A stretch of DNA of 64,000 nt from Sphingomonas paeninsulae. GTDB lineage: Bacteria > Pseudomonadota > Alphaproteobacteria > Sphingomonadales > Sphingomonadaceae. The stretch is from NCBI RefSeq assembly GCF_003660165.1, contig NZ_CP032829.1, forward strand, positions 620,001 through 684,000, given 5' to 3'. A program made the position numbers and the translations under genes. The notes beneath the pieces were generated by a model that saw nothing but the letters and a program-made list of their open reading frames with translations, ran no database searches and had not been told where the DNA came from. This document shows, in pieces, positions 44,655 through 53,496 of this stretch (its first letter is position 1; the number at the start of each line of letters is the position of its first letter).

Positions 44655-46063
44655 GTCGACTGATCGTTATCTCGAATCGCGTCCAGCCTCCCGGTGCCGC
44701 GTCGTCCGGTGCTCAGGGTGGGCTTTCGGTCGCACTGGCGGCCGCGCTTCGCGAATATACCGGCTTCTGGTTCGGCTGGTCGGGGGAATCCACCGAACAA
44801 TTTACCGGCCATATCAACTTCGAGCGCGACGACGGCGTGACGACTGCCACCATCGACCTCGAGGATCAGGATATCGAGGAATATTACAACGGCTATGCCA
44901 ACAGGACACTCTGGCCGCTCTTTCATGATCGCGTCGATCTGGCAGAATATGAACGCGGCTTTGCCGGTGGCTACCAGCGCGTCAACGAACGGTTCGCGGA
45001 AACGCTAAGGCCATTGGTCGAACCCGATGATGCAATCTGGGTTCAGGATTATCATCTGTTTCCGCTCGGCTCGGAACTGCGCAAGCTTGGTTGTGAAAAT
45101 CGCATTGGGCTGTTCCTGCACATTCCCTGGCCTGCGCGACGGGTACTCTCCAGCCTGCCGATGGCCGAAGAACTGGTCTCGACATTGTTTGCTTATGACG
45201 TGATCGGTTTCCACACCGACGAATGGCGAGACTCGTTCACTGAATATGTGACTCAACAACTGGGCGCAGTTCTGAACGATGAGGGCGACATCAGTCTCGG
45301 TGGGCGCACCATTCGCGCCATCACCTGCCCTATCGGAATCGATACCAAAGAATTTGTAGCGATGTCGCAGAGCGAAACTGCAAAATTATCATATCGTCAA
45401 ATGCGCGAAAGCGCCAACAACCGCGAGATGATCGTCGGGGTTGATCGCCTCGACTATTCCAAGGGACTGGAAGAACGATTCCTCGGCTACGAACGGTTTC
45501 TCGTCGAACATCCCGAGGAGCGTAAGGAAGTCTTTCTGCTTCAGATTGCACCACCGAGCCGGGAAACGGTGGAAACCTATCAGAACATTCGCACCGCGCT
45601 CGAAGGGCTGTCGGGGCGCATCAATGGGGCCTATGCTGACATAGATTGGGTTCCCATCCGCTACGTCAATCAAGGTTACCGACGCGATGTTCTGGCAGGA
45701 ATCTATCGCGCTGCCAAAATCGGTCTCGTGACCCCATTGCGTGATGGGATGAACCTCGTTGCCAAAGAATATGTTGCGGCACAGGACCCTGAGGACCCCG
45801 GCGTGCTAATCCTTTCGCGCTTCGCGGGGGCAGCCATCCAGTTGAAGGATGCAGTGCTGATCAACCCCTATAGTGCCGAAGAAATGGCAGACGCGATTGC
45901 CTCGGCGCTCCGTATGGACAAACCCGAACGGATACGTCGCTGGCGCTTGCTAATGGACTCGGTGGAGAAAGAAGATGTGGTCTGGTGGAGGCAGACTTTT
46001 GTCGATGCGCTGATGACCGACGATCGCTCCGATGATTCGGTCGATATTGCGGTCGTCGAATAG
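44651..46063 (+). CDS. otsA: Trehalose-6-phosphate synthase
   Basis: GT20 enzyme making trehalose-6-phosphate from UDP-glucose and glucose-6-phosphate. TTG 44651 forms a TTGA overlap with the GH15 stop and gives the usual start [20 protein letters not shown] 44636 (five residues longer) is the alternative. Key regions: [23 protein letters not shown], the glucose-6-phosphate loop, [17 protein letters not shown]-type (here [18 protein letters not shown]), [38 protein letters not shown], and the UDP-glucose site [18 protein letters not shown]. 470 residues, typical length. The gene order otsB-GH15-otsA with double overlaps indicates tight co-expression of synthesis and turnover. Trehalose protects against osmotic and drying stress. 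Confidence 0.95.
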   Translation: MSRLIVISNRVQPPGAASSGAQGGLSVALAAALREYTGFWFGWSGESTEQFTGHINFERDDGVTTATIDLEDQDIEEYYNGYANRTLWPLFHDRVDLAEYERGFAGGYQRVNERFAETLRPLVEPDDAIWVQDYHLFPLGSELRKLGCENRIGLFLHIPWPARRVLSSLPMAEELVSTLFAYDVIGFHTDEWRDSFTEYVTQQLGAVLNDEGDISLGGRTIRAITCPIGIDTKEFVAMSQSETAKLSYRQMRESANNREMIVGVDRLDYSKGLEERFLGYERFLVEHPEERKEVFLLQIAPPSRETVETYQNIRTALEGLSGRINGAYADIDWVPIRYVNQGYRRDVLAGIYRAAKIGLVTPLRDGMNLVAKEYVAAQDPEDPGVLILSRFAGAAIQLKDAVLINPYSAEEMADAIASALRMDKPERIRRWRLLMDSVEKEDVVWWRQTFVDALMTDDRSDDSVDIAVVE

Positions 46064-46235
46064 TCTTCCTTATGCTCTCGCACGATGCCCTGACAAATGA
46101 ACAGAAACGAGGTTACTCCCGGCTATTTTATTGCCTGCGCCCCATTTCAACCGTTGAACTGGTCGAAGGAGCTTTTCCTTTTGAAACTCTTACGGAGCCA
46201 CGGTTAAGTTGGCCGCAGCGAAATCCCTTCATCCG

Positions 46236-47477
46236 TCATGCCGTGGTCCGCAATGGCGCGTGACTCTGGACATTTCTCGTAAGCGCGTAAACGGCGACGA
46301 TTGCTGCCGCAAAGCCAGACGCGGCACCGATACCCAGTGCCCAGCGCGGACCAAGATTATCGGCGACCCAACCGACGATTGGCGCGCCAATGGGCGTGCC
46401 TCCTAGTGCAACACCGACACGAAGTGCCATCACGCGTCCCCGCATGGCAGGCACCGTCGAAAGTTGCATAAGGCTGTTGGTTGAGTTGGTGAACGTCAAC
46501 GCCGCAACGCCGATTACGACGAGAGCAGCCGCGAACATCCAATAGCTGGGAGCAAAGGCGGCCAGTGTACAACCGACCCCGAAAACAATGGCCCCGACCA
46601 GCAGCGATCGGAACCGTGGCGTGGCGCGACCGGCTGCTAATAGCGCCCCAGAGACCGTTCCGATCGCCATGATCGACGATAGCAGGCCATAGCCTTTGGC
46701 ATCTGCGTGAAATACTCCGACGGCCATTGTCGATATGAAGATTGGGAAATTCAGACCGAAGGTGCCAATCAAGAACAGCATGACCAGGATCGCCTTGAGA
46801 TCAGGTCGCGACCACACATAGCGGAAGCCCTCGGTGAAGCTGCCCTTTGTGCGTACCGCCCTCGGATTGGGGTGAAGTTCTGAGACGCGAAGCAGCGCAA
46901 GCGAAATCAGCACCGCGATAAACGAGGCACCGTTGATCAGAAAGGCCCAACCTGTGCCAACCCCTGCGATCACGAGGCCCGCCACCGCAGGACCGATCAT
47001 CCGCGCGGCATTGAACGATGTCGAATTAAGGGCAACCGCGTTGGATAGCCCTGTCTCACCTACCAGTTCAGCGACGAAAGTCTGGCGAACCGGCGCATCG
47101 AAGGCCGCCGCACTGCCAAGCAGGAGGGCAAAGACATAGACGTGCCAGAGTTGCACATGACCGCTGATGGTAAGCAAGCCGAGAGCCAGGGCGAGAACGC
47201 CCATGGCCGCTTGTGTGGCGATAAGGACTTTACGCTGATTGAAGTGATCTGCGACAAACCCTGTCCAGGGAAGCAGGAGAAGCTGCGGCCCGAACTGAAG
47301 CGCCATGACGAACCCGACTGCCGAGGCGCTGTGGTGAGTCAGTTGCGTCAGTACCAGCCAGTCCTGCGCGGTACGCTGTACCCATGTCCCGACATTGGAG
47401 ACGAAGGCTCCTCCGACCCAGACCCTGTAATTGAAACTCCGCAGCGATCGGAAAATGCCATGGGCGGGCGCGCTCAT
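46236..47477 (-). CDS. MFS transporter (EntS-like, MFS_3)
   Basis: 413 residues with twelve transmembrane helices, from ATG 47477, which overlaps the TGA of the upstream small membrane protein gene. The start SLRSFNYRVWVGGAFVSNVG, TWVQRTAQDWLVLTQLT and the loop FVADHFNQRKVLIATQA (MFS motif A form) are typical of drug/enterobactin-exporter-like MFS_3 proteins; LGSAAAFDAPVRQTFVAELV and NSTSFNAARMIGPAVAGLVI follow. The substrate is unknown. It ends an apparent operon isochorismatase-like / small membrane protein / MFS, with a MarR gene just upstream that may regulate it. Confidence 0.87.
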   Translation of the reverse strand: MSAPAHGIFRSLRSFNYRVWVGGAFVSNVGTWVQRTAQDWLVLTQLTHHSASAVGFVMALQFGPQLLLLPWTGFVADHFNQRKVLIATQAAMGVLALALGLLTISGHVQLWHVYVFALLLGSAAAFDAPVRQTFVAELVGETGLSNAVALNSTSFNAARMIGPAVAGLVIAGVGTGWAFLINGASFIAVLISLALLRVSELHPNPRAVRTKGSFTEGFRYVWSRPDLKAILVMLFLIGTFGLNFPIFISTMAVGVFHADAKGYGLLSSIMAIGTVSGALLAAGRATPRFRSLLVGAIVFGVGCTLAAFAPSYWMFAAALVVIGVAALTFTNSTNSLMQLSTVPAMRGRVMALRVGVALGGTPIGAPIVGWVADNLGPRWALGIGAASGFAAAIVAVYALTRNVQSHAPLRTTA

Positions 47478-47802
47478 GAACGCCCCGGCAACCTGCCGCC
47501 ATGGAAACGGCCAAAATGACGCGCCCCCTGGAGGCCAAGGAAAAGGCCCCCAGCCCGAGCGCGGCGGCATACCCCATATTTCGCAAGTCGAAATTTCCGA
47601 CCTGACAGACAAGCAGATAACCGATCACCAGATTTGCAAAGCCCCAGAGCACATTCACGCTGGAAGACGACAAGCCTTTGCCCGGCGGCTTTGCGAATGG
47701 AGACTGAAATGCCCTCCCCGTCATGCCACTTACCAAATGCGGGACCGCGTTCGCAATGGTGGCACCGCCGAAGAAGTAAGACAAATAAGGAAGCCACTGC
47801 AT
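47474..47802 (-). CDS. Small membrane protein of unknown function, apparent frameshift at a G5 run
   Basis: About 109 residues when one base is added. The first frame starts MQWLPYLSYFFGGATIANAV, with PHLVSGMTGRAFQSPFAKPP, GLSSSSVNVLWGFANLVIGY and FDLRNMGYAAALGLGAFS, indicating three to four membrane segments. At five G (plus-strand C 47524-47528) the frame is lost. The correct one ends GARHFGRFHGGRLPGRS and its TGA overlaps the MFS ATG. This restored end and overlap support the repair. It starts 1 bp after the isochorismatase-like gene. I know this only as an uncharacterised small membrane protein type. Confidence 0.72.
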
Positions 47803-47803
47803 C

Positions 47804-48367
47804 TCAGCTATTCCTTGTCTCGAGCAGTTTGATGATCTCATGACTTGTCCCGGTCTCCCCCAGTCGGGGGAAAACATTGCCAATGCTATAGTCATGCGCT
47901 TCGGCGCGCGCGTCGGTCATCGCGTCCACTGCCAGCGTGACATTGAAACCCTGCTCATAAGCCTGACGCGCAGTGGCCTCGACGCCGGTTCCCGTGGCGA
48001 CACCCGTCACCACAACTTGCGTGACTCCAAGAGTTTTCAGCTGGCCTTCCAGATTCGTACTTGCAAACGCGCCCCATGTTCGTTTGGTCACGAGGATGTC
48101 GCCCGGTTGCTGGCCTAGTTCAGGAAGAATATCGGTAAATCCATCCCCAAACACTTCGATATTGGGCCTTGGTCGTTCCGTTCGCCCCGGAGCGCCCCCT
48201 GCCACATTGACCAGCACGACCGGCAAGCCATGGGTACGGAATGCATCGATCAATTCCCGAGTACGTTCCACGACCGGCCCGATGGGATGCGCGAAGGGAG
48301 ACTTCACAATACCTTTTTGCAGATCGACAACGATCAGGGCAGTCTCGGGATCGAGCATTGTCAGCAT
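47804..48367 (-). CDS. Isochorismatase-fold hydrolase with Gly at the nucleophile position
   Basis: 187 residues. The fold is clear: ALIVVDLQKGIVKSPFAHPI (catalytic Asp), DILVTKRTWGAFASTNLEGQ (catalytic Lys) and VVVTGVATGTGVEATARQAY. In cysteine hydrolases of this family the last motif has Cys (xxCVxxTAR); here it is Gly (GTGVEATAR), as in the group containing E. coli YecD and, by analogy, EntB. It may use water directly on a vinyl ether or may act on another substrate. It is the first gene of a set with a small membrane protein and an MFS exporter, downstream of a MarR gene. Confidence 0.85.
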   Translation of the reverse strand: MLTMLDPETALIVVDLQKGIVKSPFAHPIGPVVERTRELIDAFRTHGLPVVLVNVAGGAPGRTERPRPNIEVFGDGFTDILPELGQQPGDILVTKRTWGAFASTNLEGQLKTLGVTQVVVTGVATGTGVEATARQAYEQGFNVTLAVDAMTDARAEAHDYSIGNVFPRLGETGTSHEIIKLLETRNS

Positions 48368-48415
48368 GGGACTTCCTGTCGGTTTTGATAGGTTAGCCAG
48401 GGCGGGTTTAGTGCT

Positions 48416-48868
48416 TCACTCATCGACGACACGGCCGAGCAGCGCCACCGCAGCCGTGGCATCATATCGTTCCTGTACGGAAAGCCGCGCTTGAAGAGTC
48501 CGGGCCAGCCAATCCTGACGCGCCGCGCGGCCTTCCCGAATCCATTCCCGGCAATGATCCGTTAACGACAGGACGATGCGTCGTCCGTCCGTCGGGTCCG
48601 GCACGCCCTTCACATGGCCCGCCCCTTCCAGCACAGCGATGACCGCGCCCATCGATTGAGGTCGTATCCCCTCTGCTCGCGCAAGGCTCGACGTCGTAGC
48701 GGGACCATCCTTTTCAAGGCGAAGGAGCACGGACGTTTGCGATGGCGTCAGATCACCAACATCCGCCTGTTCACGCAGCCGCCGCTTCACCTTGCTGATC
48801 AATGCCCGCAGATCCTGTGCCAGCGTCACGGCATCCGCCATTGGTTGATTTTTCGAATGTCCGTCCAT
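48416..48868 (-). CDS. MarR-family transcriptional regulator
   Basis: 150 residues. Winged helix with LTPSQTSVLLRLEKDGPATT, SSLARAEGIRPQSMGAVIAV (recognition helix) and the wing GVPDPTDGRRIVLSLTDHCR. Helical N and C termini form the dimer domain. It lies 48 bp upstream of the isochorismatase-like gene on the same strand, so it probably represses itself and the isochorismatase/MFS genes and responds to a small phenolic or other exported ligand. The region upstream (48869-48920) is AT-rich but without a clear palindrome. Confidence 0.9.
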   Translation of the reverse strand: MDGHSKNQPMADAVTLAQDLRALISKVKRRLREQADVGDLTPSQTSVLLRLEKDGPATTSSLARAEGIRPQSMGAVIAVLEGAGHVKGVPDPTDGRRIVLSLTDHCREWIREGRAARQDWLARTLQARLSVQERYDATAAVALLGRVVDE

Positions 48869-49030
48869 GAAGACAGCATACTATATAAGAAGCTAAACTA
48901 CAAAGCCTTCCTTCCTATTGTCGATTTTCGAACTTTATGAAATCCACAAAAGCGCGGAGCGGCGTCAGGAAGTAGAAAACGGCGCGCGCGATGGTGGACA
49001 CTGGACGATGAGATTGGACGGCATTCCAGA

Positions 49031-50389
49031 TTAAAGGCCTTCACCGCCCACCCATTGCGCGTTGGACAGGCGTCGCGCGAGCGTCCAGGTCTGCACACGG
49101 ATATCGGGAACCGCAACAATCTCCCAAAACGCTCCACGCGTCATCGGCCCGAGCGCAAACAGCCAATCGTTTACCGTCCCATCCTGACCGATCGTCTGTG
49201 CATAGCTGTCAACGTCGATGCCGAGGTTCGCCGCGTCAGGCCGGATCAGCCCCCGGCTGCGAAGACGGGCAAGCAGCGGATCGGTGGTGCGCCCAAGATC
49301 GCCCTGCGGACCGGTGCAATTCACGACACGCGCCACGCGCATCGTCTGTTTCACTGTGGCACCGCGGGGCCGCCAGTTTATTTCGATACCGTCGGGATAC
49401 TGCATAAATGCAATCGTTTTACCGGCCAGAACTCTCAGTCGCCCTTCCGACTGCATTCGGGCAAGACGGTCAGCGACAACTGGTGCCAGCCGATGGCGAT
49501 GCACATCCCACCACGGTCGCAAATGACGCAGAAAACGCTCACGCTCTCCTTTACTGGCGTTCGCCCACATCGATTGCGTAAACGGCCGGAGTTCATCCAC
49601 CGCGTTGCGCCAACCGATATCGACAGAACGGTTGCGCAGTGCGCGCACCAGCGCCGAGGCGCGAGTTTCCGGGCGAGCGGCCAACTTCTTCCATGACAGA
49701 GTCAACGGCGCATGGGCACGCGGCAGCAGTCCCCGCCGAGACAATGCAAGAATGCGCCCCTCAAAACCGCTCTCGTCCAGCAACAGTGCAACGTCGACCA
49801 TCGTAAGGCCAGTCCCGATCACCACCACTTGATCATCGACGCCAAGGCCGGTTGCAACGCCGGGAGCCCAGGGATCGCTCTTGTAACGAGATGCCGACAT
49901 CAGTTCGGGATTCAGGCCCGGTGGATCGTGCGGAGGCAAATTCCCCACGGCCAACACGACTGCGTCGGAGTCGATGCTTTCACCGTTCGCAAGCGTCAGG
50001 CGTGAACCACCATCCGCACGCGCGACGGCGTCGATCACATCTCCCTGTACGATCCGGATACGGCCGGTCGCTTTGCGAACCGCGTCATCGAGCAATTCGC
50101 GCAAATAGTGCCCATATTCGACACGTGGGACAAATATATTGCCCGGATTGTCGATGCCGCGACTGTTGAGCCAACGCGAGAAATGGTCAGGATCGTCGGG
50201 AAAGGCACTCATATTTGACGCGCGCACGTTCAGCACATGCGCCGGATGCGCCGCACCATAGGCCAGGCCTTCGCCCACACGGGCATTACGTTCGATCAAC
50301 GTTGCCACGGGGCCATCGTGCCGCAGCAGGTTTATCGCCTGAAGTGTCCCGGAAAAGCCGCCGCCGATTATCGAAACATGCTTGATCAT
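49031..50389 (-). CDS. FAD/NAD(P)-binding protein (HpyO/YdhS-like)
   Basis: 452 residues from ATG 50389. The Rossmann start KHVSIIGGGFSGTLQAINLL is followed by TLIERNARVGEGLAYGAAHP, HVLNVRASNMSAFPDDPDHF and RWLNSRGID, and a second nucleotide site QVVVIGTGLTMVDVALLLDE. These fit the FAD/NAD(P)-binding domain proteins sometimes named after E. coli YdhS, a large flavoprotein family with mostly unknown reactions. Spacing to neighbours is over 150 bp on both sides, so it is probably monocistronic. Confidence 0.85.
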   Translation of the reverse strand: MIKHVSIIGGGFSGTLQAINLLRHDGPVATLIERNARVGEGLAYGAAHPAHVLNVRASNMSAFPDDPDHFSRWLNSRGIDNPGNIFVPRVEYGHYLRELLDDAVRKATGRIRIVQGDVIDAVARADGGSRLTLANGESIDSDAVVLAVGNLPPHDPPGLNPELMSASRYKSDPWAPGVATGLGVDDQVVVIGTGLTMVDVALLLDESGFEGRILALSRRGLLPRAHAPLTLSWKKLAARPETRASALVRALRNRSVDIGWRNAVDELRPFTQSMWANASKGERERFLRHLRPWWDVHRHRLAPVVADRLARMQSEGRLRVLAGKTIAFMQYPDGIEINWRPRGATVKQTMRVARVVNCTGPQGDLGRTTDPLLARLRSRGLIRPDAANLGIDVDSYAQTIGQDGTVNDWLFALGPMTRGAFWEIVAVPDIRVQTWTLARRLSNAQWVGGEGL

Positions 50390-50602
50390 ACTGATTCGAT
50401 ATCGCTGTTTTTGAGCCGCAGAGTGAAAACTATCCAATTGGACGTAGCAGATGTCGGCGACGCCTTAGAACCGACTTTCGCTATCACCCACATGAACGGC
50501 AGCTATCTCAAAATGCCCGTTCCAAAGCGGCCAATCCGGAAACGTCCGTGAAGCCGTTAATGGTTAGGCCATTTGATCAACGCTTGTATCCTGTCCCTGC
50601 CA

Positions 50603-51829
50603 TCAGGACTCATTCACTTTAAGGTTTTCGGCCTTGGAGTTTGGAAGGAAGATCGCAAGCAAGCCGATCGCTGGCAGGAAGGCGCATAGAGCATAGACCG
50701 TCTCGATGCCCGATTGATCCGCGACCTCACCAAGAACGGCAGCGCCTATGCCTCCCATGCCGAAGGAGAAACCGAAGAAGAGGCCAGAAATCATGCCGAT
50801 CTTTCCGGGTACCAGCTCCTGTGCGAAAACAACGATCACCGGAAACGCCGATGCCAGAATCAGACCGATGACCACAGTCAGGGGACCGGTCCAGAACAAG
50901 CTGGCGTGCGGCAGAAGCAGCGTAAAGGGCAACGCACCCAGGATTGAGAACCAGATCACGTATTTCCGCCCGAACCGATCGCCAAGCGGTCCTCCGGCAA
51001 TCGTACCGACAGCAACGGCGCCTAGGAAGGTGAACAGGTGCAATTGTGCCACTTCGACCGTAACGCCGAACCGGTGTATCAGGTAGAAAGTATAGTAACT
51101 GGTCAGACTTGCCAGATAGACATATTTCGAAAAAATCAGTGTCAGCAGGATTGCAATGCCGCCCAGCACCTTACCGCGCGGCAAGGGCGCGGCCGCCTGT
51201 CGAGCGGCGTTGCTTTGGGACAGGCGCGCCATACCATGATGACGACACCATTGGCCGACATTCCACAGGATCGCACAGGACAACAACGCAAACATCGCAA
51301 AGAAGGCAAGGCTGGATTGCCCCCAGCGAACAACAACGATCGCTGCCGCGAGCGGCCCCAGTGCAGATCCAGCATTGCCACCCACCTGGAACATCGATTG
51401 AGCAAGACCATGTCGGCGACCGGCCGCCATGCGCGCAACGCGCGAGGATTCGGGATGGAATACCGATGATCCCATACCAAGCAGCGAAGCACCGACCAGC
51501 AATAAACCATAGCTGTGAGCCGCAGACAGGACCATAAGTCCGGCCAGCGAAAACAACGTGCCGCCTGGAAGGGCCAATGGCGTCGGTCGTTTGTCGGAAT
51601 AGAATCCGATCAGTGGCTGCAGGATCGATGCTGTCATTTGATAGACGAGCGTCACCATACCGATCTGGCTGAACGACAGATCGAGTTCGGTCTTCAGATT
51701 GGGATAGATGGCAGGCAGAAGCGACTGCATCATATCATTGAGCAAGTGACAAAAGCTGATCGCAACGATGACGCTGAATACGGTTGTATCGGCGCCCTTA
51801 GGGGGAGATGCGACTCGGGTAGCGTTCAT
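50603..51829 (-). CDS. MFS exporter of the fosmidomycin-resistance (Fsr) type
   Basis: 408 residues, twelve helices. AISFCHLLNDMMQSLLPAIY, YPNLKTELDLSFSQIGMVTL, YQMTASILQPLIGFYSDKRP and GSSVFHPESSRVARMAAG are hallmark segments of Fsr-like proteins. The gene is divergent from the AraC-type regulator at 51929, with an inverted repeat between them, so that regulator probably controls it. The natural substrate is unknown. Confidence 0.9.
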   Translation of the reverse strand: MNATRVASPPKGADTTVFSVIVAISFCHLLNDMMQSLLPAIYPNLKTELDLSFSQIGMVTLVYQMTASILQPLIGFYSDKRPTPLALPGGTLFSLAGLMVLSAAHSYGLLLVGASLLGMGSSVFHPESSRVARMAAGRRHGLAQSMFQVGGNAGSALGPLAAAIVVVRWGQSSLAFFAMFALLSCAILWNVGQWCRHHGMARLSQSNAARQAAAPLPRGKVLGGIAILLTLIFSKYVYLASLTSYYTFYLIHRFGVTVEVAQLHLFTFLGAVAVGTIAGGPLGDRFGRKYVIWFSILGALPFTLLLPHASLFWTGPLTVVIGLILASAFPVIVVFAQELVPGKIGMISGLFFGFSFGMGGIGAAVLGEVADQSGIETVYALCAFLPAIGLLAIFLPNSKAENLKVNES

Positions 51830-51877
51830 CGGCTTGTTCCAGGATTGATGGCGAACTTGCCCTACCCTCTCCCAAAG

Positions 51878-51901
51878 TGACCCGCATTCGTATACGGGTC
51901 A
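51878..51901. promoter_or_regulatory. Inverted repeat TGACCCG-N10-CGGGTCA between divergent genes
   Basis: Seven-base perfect arms (51878-51884 and 51895-51901) centred between the Fsr-type exporter and the AraC-type regulator, 27 bp before the regulator start. A likely operator for the regulator or another repressor. Confidence 0.6.
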
Positions 51902-51928
51902 TTTGCTTTTGCGACTGGGACACATTTC

Positions 51929-52714
51929 ATGCCTTGGAACGATCCGGCCCTTGTCGAAGATATCGCCAGACCGATCGTAGGCATTGGCAATGAATATCCT
52001 GCGGCATTCGAACTGGATTGGCACCAGCATCGGCGAGGCCAGCTTTTGTATGCGGCGCGCGGCGTAGTGGTGGTCAGTACGCTTCAGGGCGCATGGGTTG
52101 CGCCACCGGAGCGCGCCATATGGACACCGGGCGGCTGCAGTCATTCAGTTAGAATGATCGGCGCAGTCAGCACCCGCAGCGTTCTTATCGAACCCGACGC
52201 GCGTGGTTCGCTCGGCAATCATAACAAAGTCATTCAGGTTTCGCCGTTACTCCGCAGCCTGCTGGAAGCGGCGTGCGACATTCCTCCGGAATATGATGTC
52301 GATGGCCGGGATGGCATAGTGATGACATTGCTTTTGGAGGAAATGGTCCGCGCACCGATCGTGCCACTTGCCGTGCCCTTTCCCAAGACGGTTGAGATGG
52401 CGCGCAAATGCCAGGTGTTCCTCGAAAGCCCAACACCGCACGATACGATCGACCTGTGGAGTGCCCATCTAGGCATGGGGCGGCGCGCCTTTACCCGCAT
52501 ATTCCGAAAGGAAACGGGATTGAGCTTTGGGGCATGGAAACAACAGGCATGCATTCTCGTCGCTTTGCCGAGGTTGGCCGAAGGCGTTTCGGTAACGACG
52601 ATTGCTTTCGATCTGGGTTACGAAAGCGCCGCCGCCTTCACGACGATGTTCAAGCGGCTTATCGGTGTCGCGCCCAGCCATTACAGACCGGGCGGTTTGG
52701 TCCGAATAAAATAA
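51929..52714 (+). CDS. AraC-family transcriptional regulator
   Basis: 261 residues. An N-terminal cupin (WHQHRRGQLLYAARGVVVVS, GAWVAPPERAIWTPGGCSHS) is followed by a C-terminal pair of helix-turn-helix motifs: DLWSAHLGMGRRAFTRIFRK and VTTIAFDLGYESAAAFTTMF, with FKRLIGVAPSHYRPGG closing the domain. The cupin with AraC-type DNA-binding domain is the form that often controls an adjacent exporter. It is divergent from the Fsr-type gene. Confidence 0.92.
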   Translation: MPWNDPALVEDIARPIVGIGNEYPAAFELDWHQHRRGQLLYAARGVVVVSTLQGAWVAPPERAIWTPGGCSHSVRMIGAVSTRSVLIEPDARGSLGNHNKVIQVSPLLRSLLEAACDIPPEYDVDGRDGIVMTLLLEEMVRAPIVPLAVPFPKTVEMARKCQVFLESPTPHDTIDLWSAHLGMGRRAFTRIFRKETGLSFGAWKQQACILVALPRLAEGVSVTTIAFDLGYESAAAFTTMFKRLIGVAPSHYRPGGLVRIK

Positions 52715-52752
52715 AGTTCGCCACGCATCACTCTGCGCCGATTACGCGGGAT

Positions 52753-53376
52753 TCAGGCAGTCGTCGGCGTTGTAGCGGTGAAACCGATCACGGCGTCATC
52801 ACCGCGCGAATAGGTGCCAACCAGAATGCCAGCGGCCAGCACATTGCCCTTGATCGCGTTGACGAAACCAGAACGACCGGGATTTGAGCCGATATCCGCA
52901 GTCTTTGACAGCGCGAACAGCTGGAAAACATAATCGTGGCTGCCGTGGCCGGTAGGCGGATCGGGCGGAAGCCAACCCTCTGCAAGATAACTATTCCGGC
53001 CGACATCGCTGCCGTCGAGACTGCGCTTGCCGTCGGCAATGATCGCACCCTCGGCCAAACGGTTTTCATCGACGGGCAGGTTCCAGACAATGGCGTGGAC
53101 GAGCGGACTGGTCGCGGGAGCATCAGGATCTTCGACGATCAGGGCAACACTCGTCGTCCCTTCGGGGGCGGAACCCCACACCAGTGGTGGCGATACGCCC
53201 TCCCCGTCGGCAGTGAAGCGGATGGGCAGACGCGCGCCACTGGCAAAAGCGGGGCTGGAGATGTCGAGGCGAACGCCGGTAGTGTAGATGCCATCCTGAG
53301 CTATAACGAGTTTCGAATGACCGGCGCGCACATTCTTGAGCATTTCGCCGATCCACTGGGGGACGTGTTCGAGCAT
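52753..53376 (-). CDS. PEBP-family protein (YbhB/YbcL type)
   Basis: 207 residues from ATG 53376 (AGGAG upstream). Phosphatidylethanolamine-binding fold: RLDISSPAFASGARLPIRFT, ADGEGVSPPLVWGSAPEG, SVALIVEDPDAPATSPLVHA, IVWNLPVDENRLAEGA, and PPDPPTGHGSHDYVFQLFAL carry the DPDAP and GxHxY/F ligand-pocket motifs. No signal peptide, so cytoplasmic. The gene has a perfect sigma-EcfG promoter 48 bp upstream, which suggests a stress role; the molecular function in bacteria is not settled. Confidence 0.9.
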   Translation of the reverse strand: MLEHVPQWIGEMLKNVRAGHSKLVIAQDGIYTTGVRLDISSPAFASGARLPIRFTADGEGVSPPLVWGSAPEGTTSVALIVEDPDAPATSPLVHAIVWNLPVDENRLAEGAIIADGKRSLDGSDVGRNSYLAEGWLPPDPPTGHGSHDYVFQLFALSKTADIGSNPGRSGFVNAIKGNVLAAGILVGTYSRGDDAVIGFTATTPTTA

Positions 53377-53423
53377 CGGGATTCTCCTGCGTCGTTAAAG
53401 CTGAGACTTAGCATCTTTGGTCG

Positions 53424-53448
53424 AACGGTGCGCGCGGATTGCGGTTCC
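53424..53448 (-). promoter_or_regulatory. Sigma-EcfG general stress promoter (perfect GGAAC-N16-CGTT) before the PEBP gene
   Basis: On the minus strand, GGAAC (53448-53444), 16 bases, then CGTT (53427-53424). The ATG at 53376 lies 47 bp downstream. It is an exact consensus match in the right place and direction. Confidence 0.8.
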
Positions 53449-53496
53449 CCGATCGAGTGACTTCAGGCGGCCGGATTAGCTTGCCCCTATTTCAGT

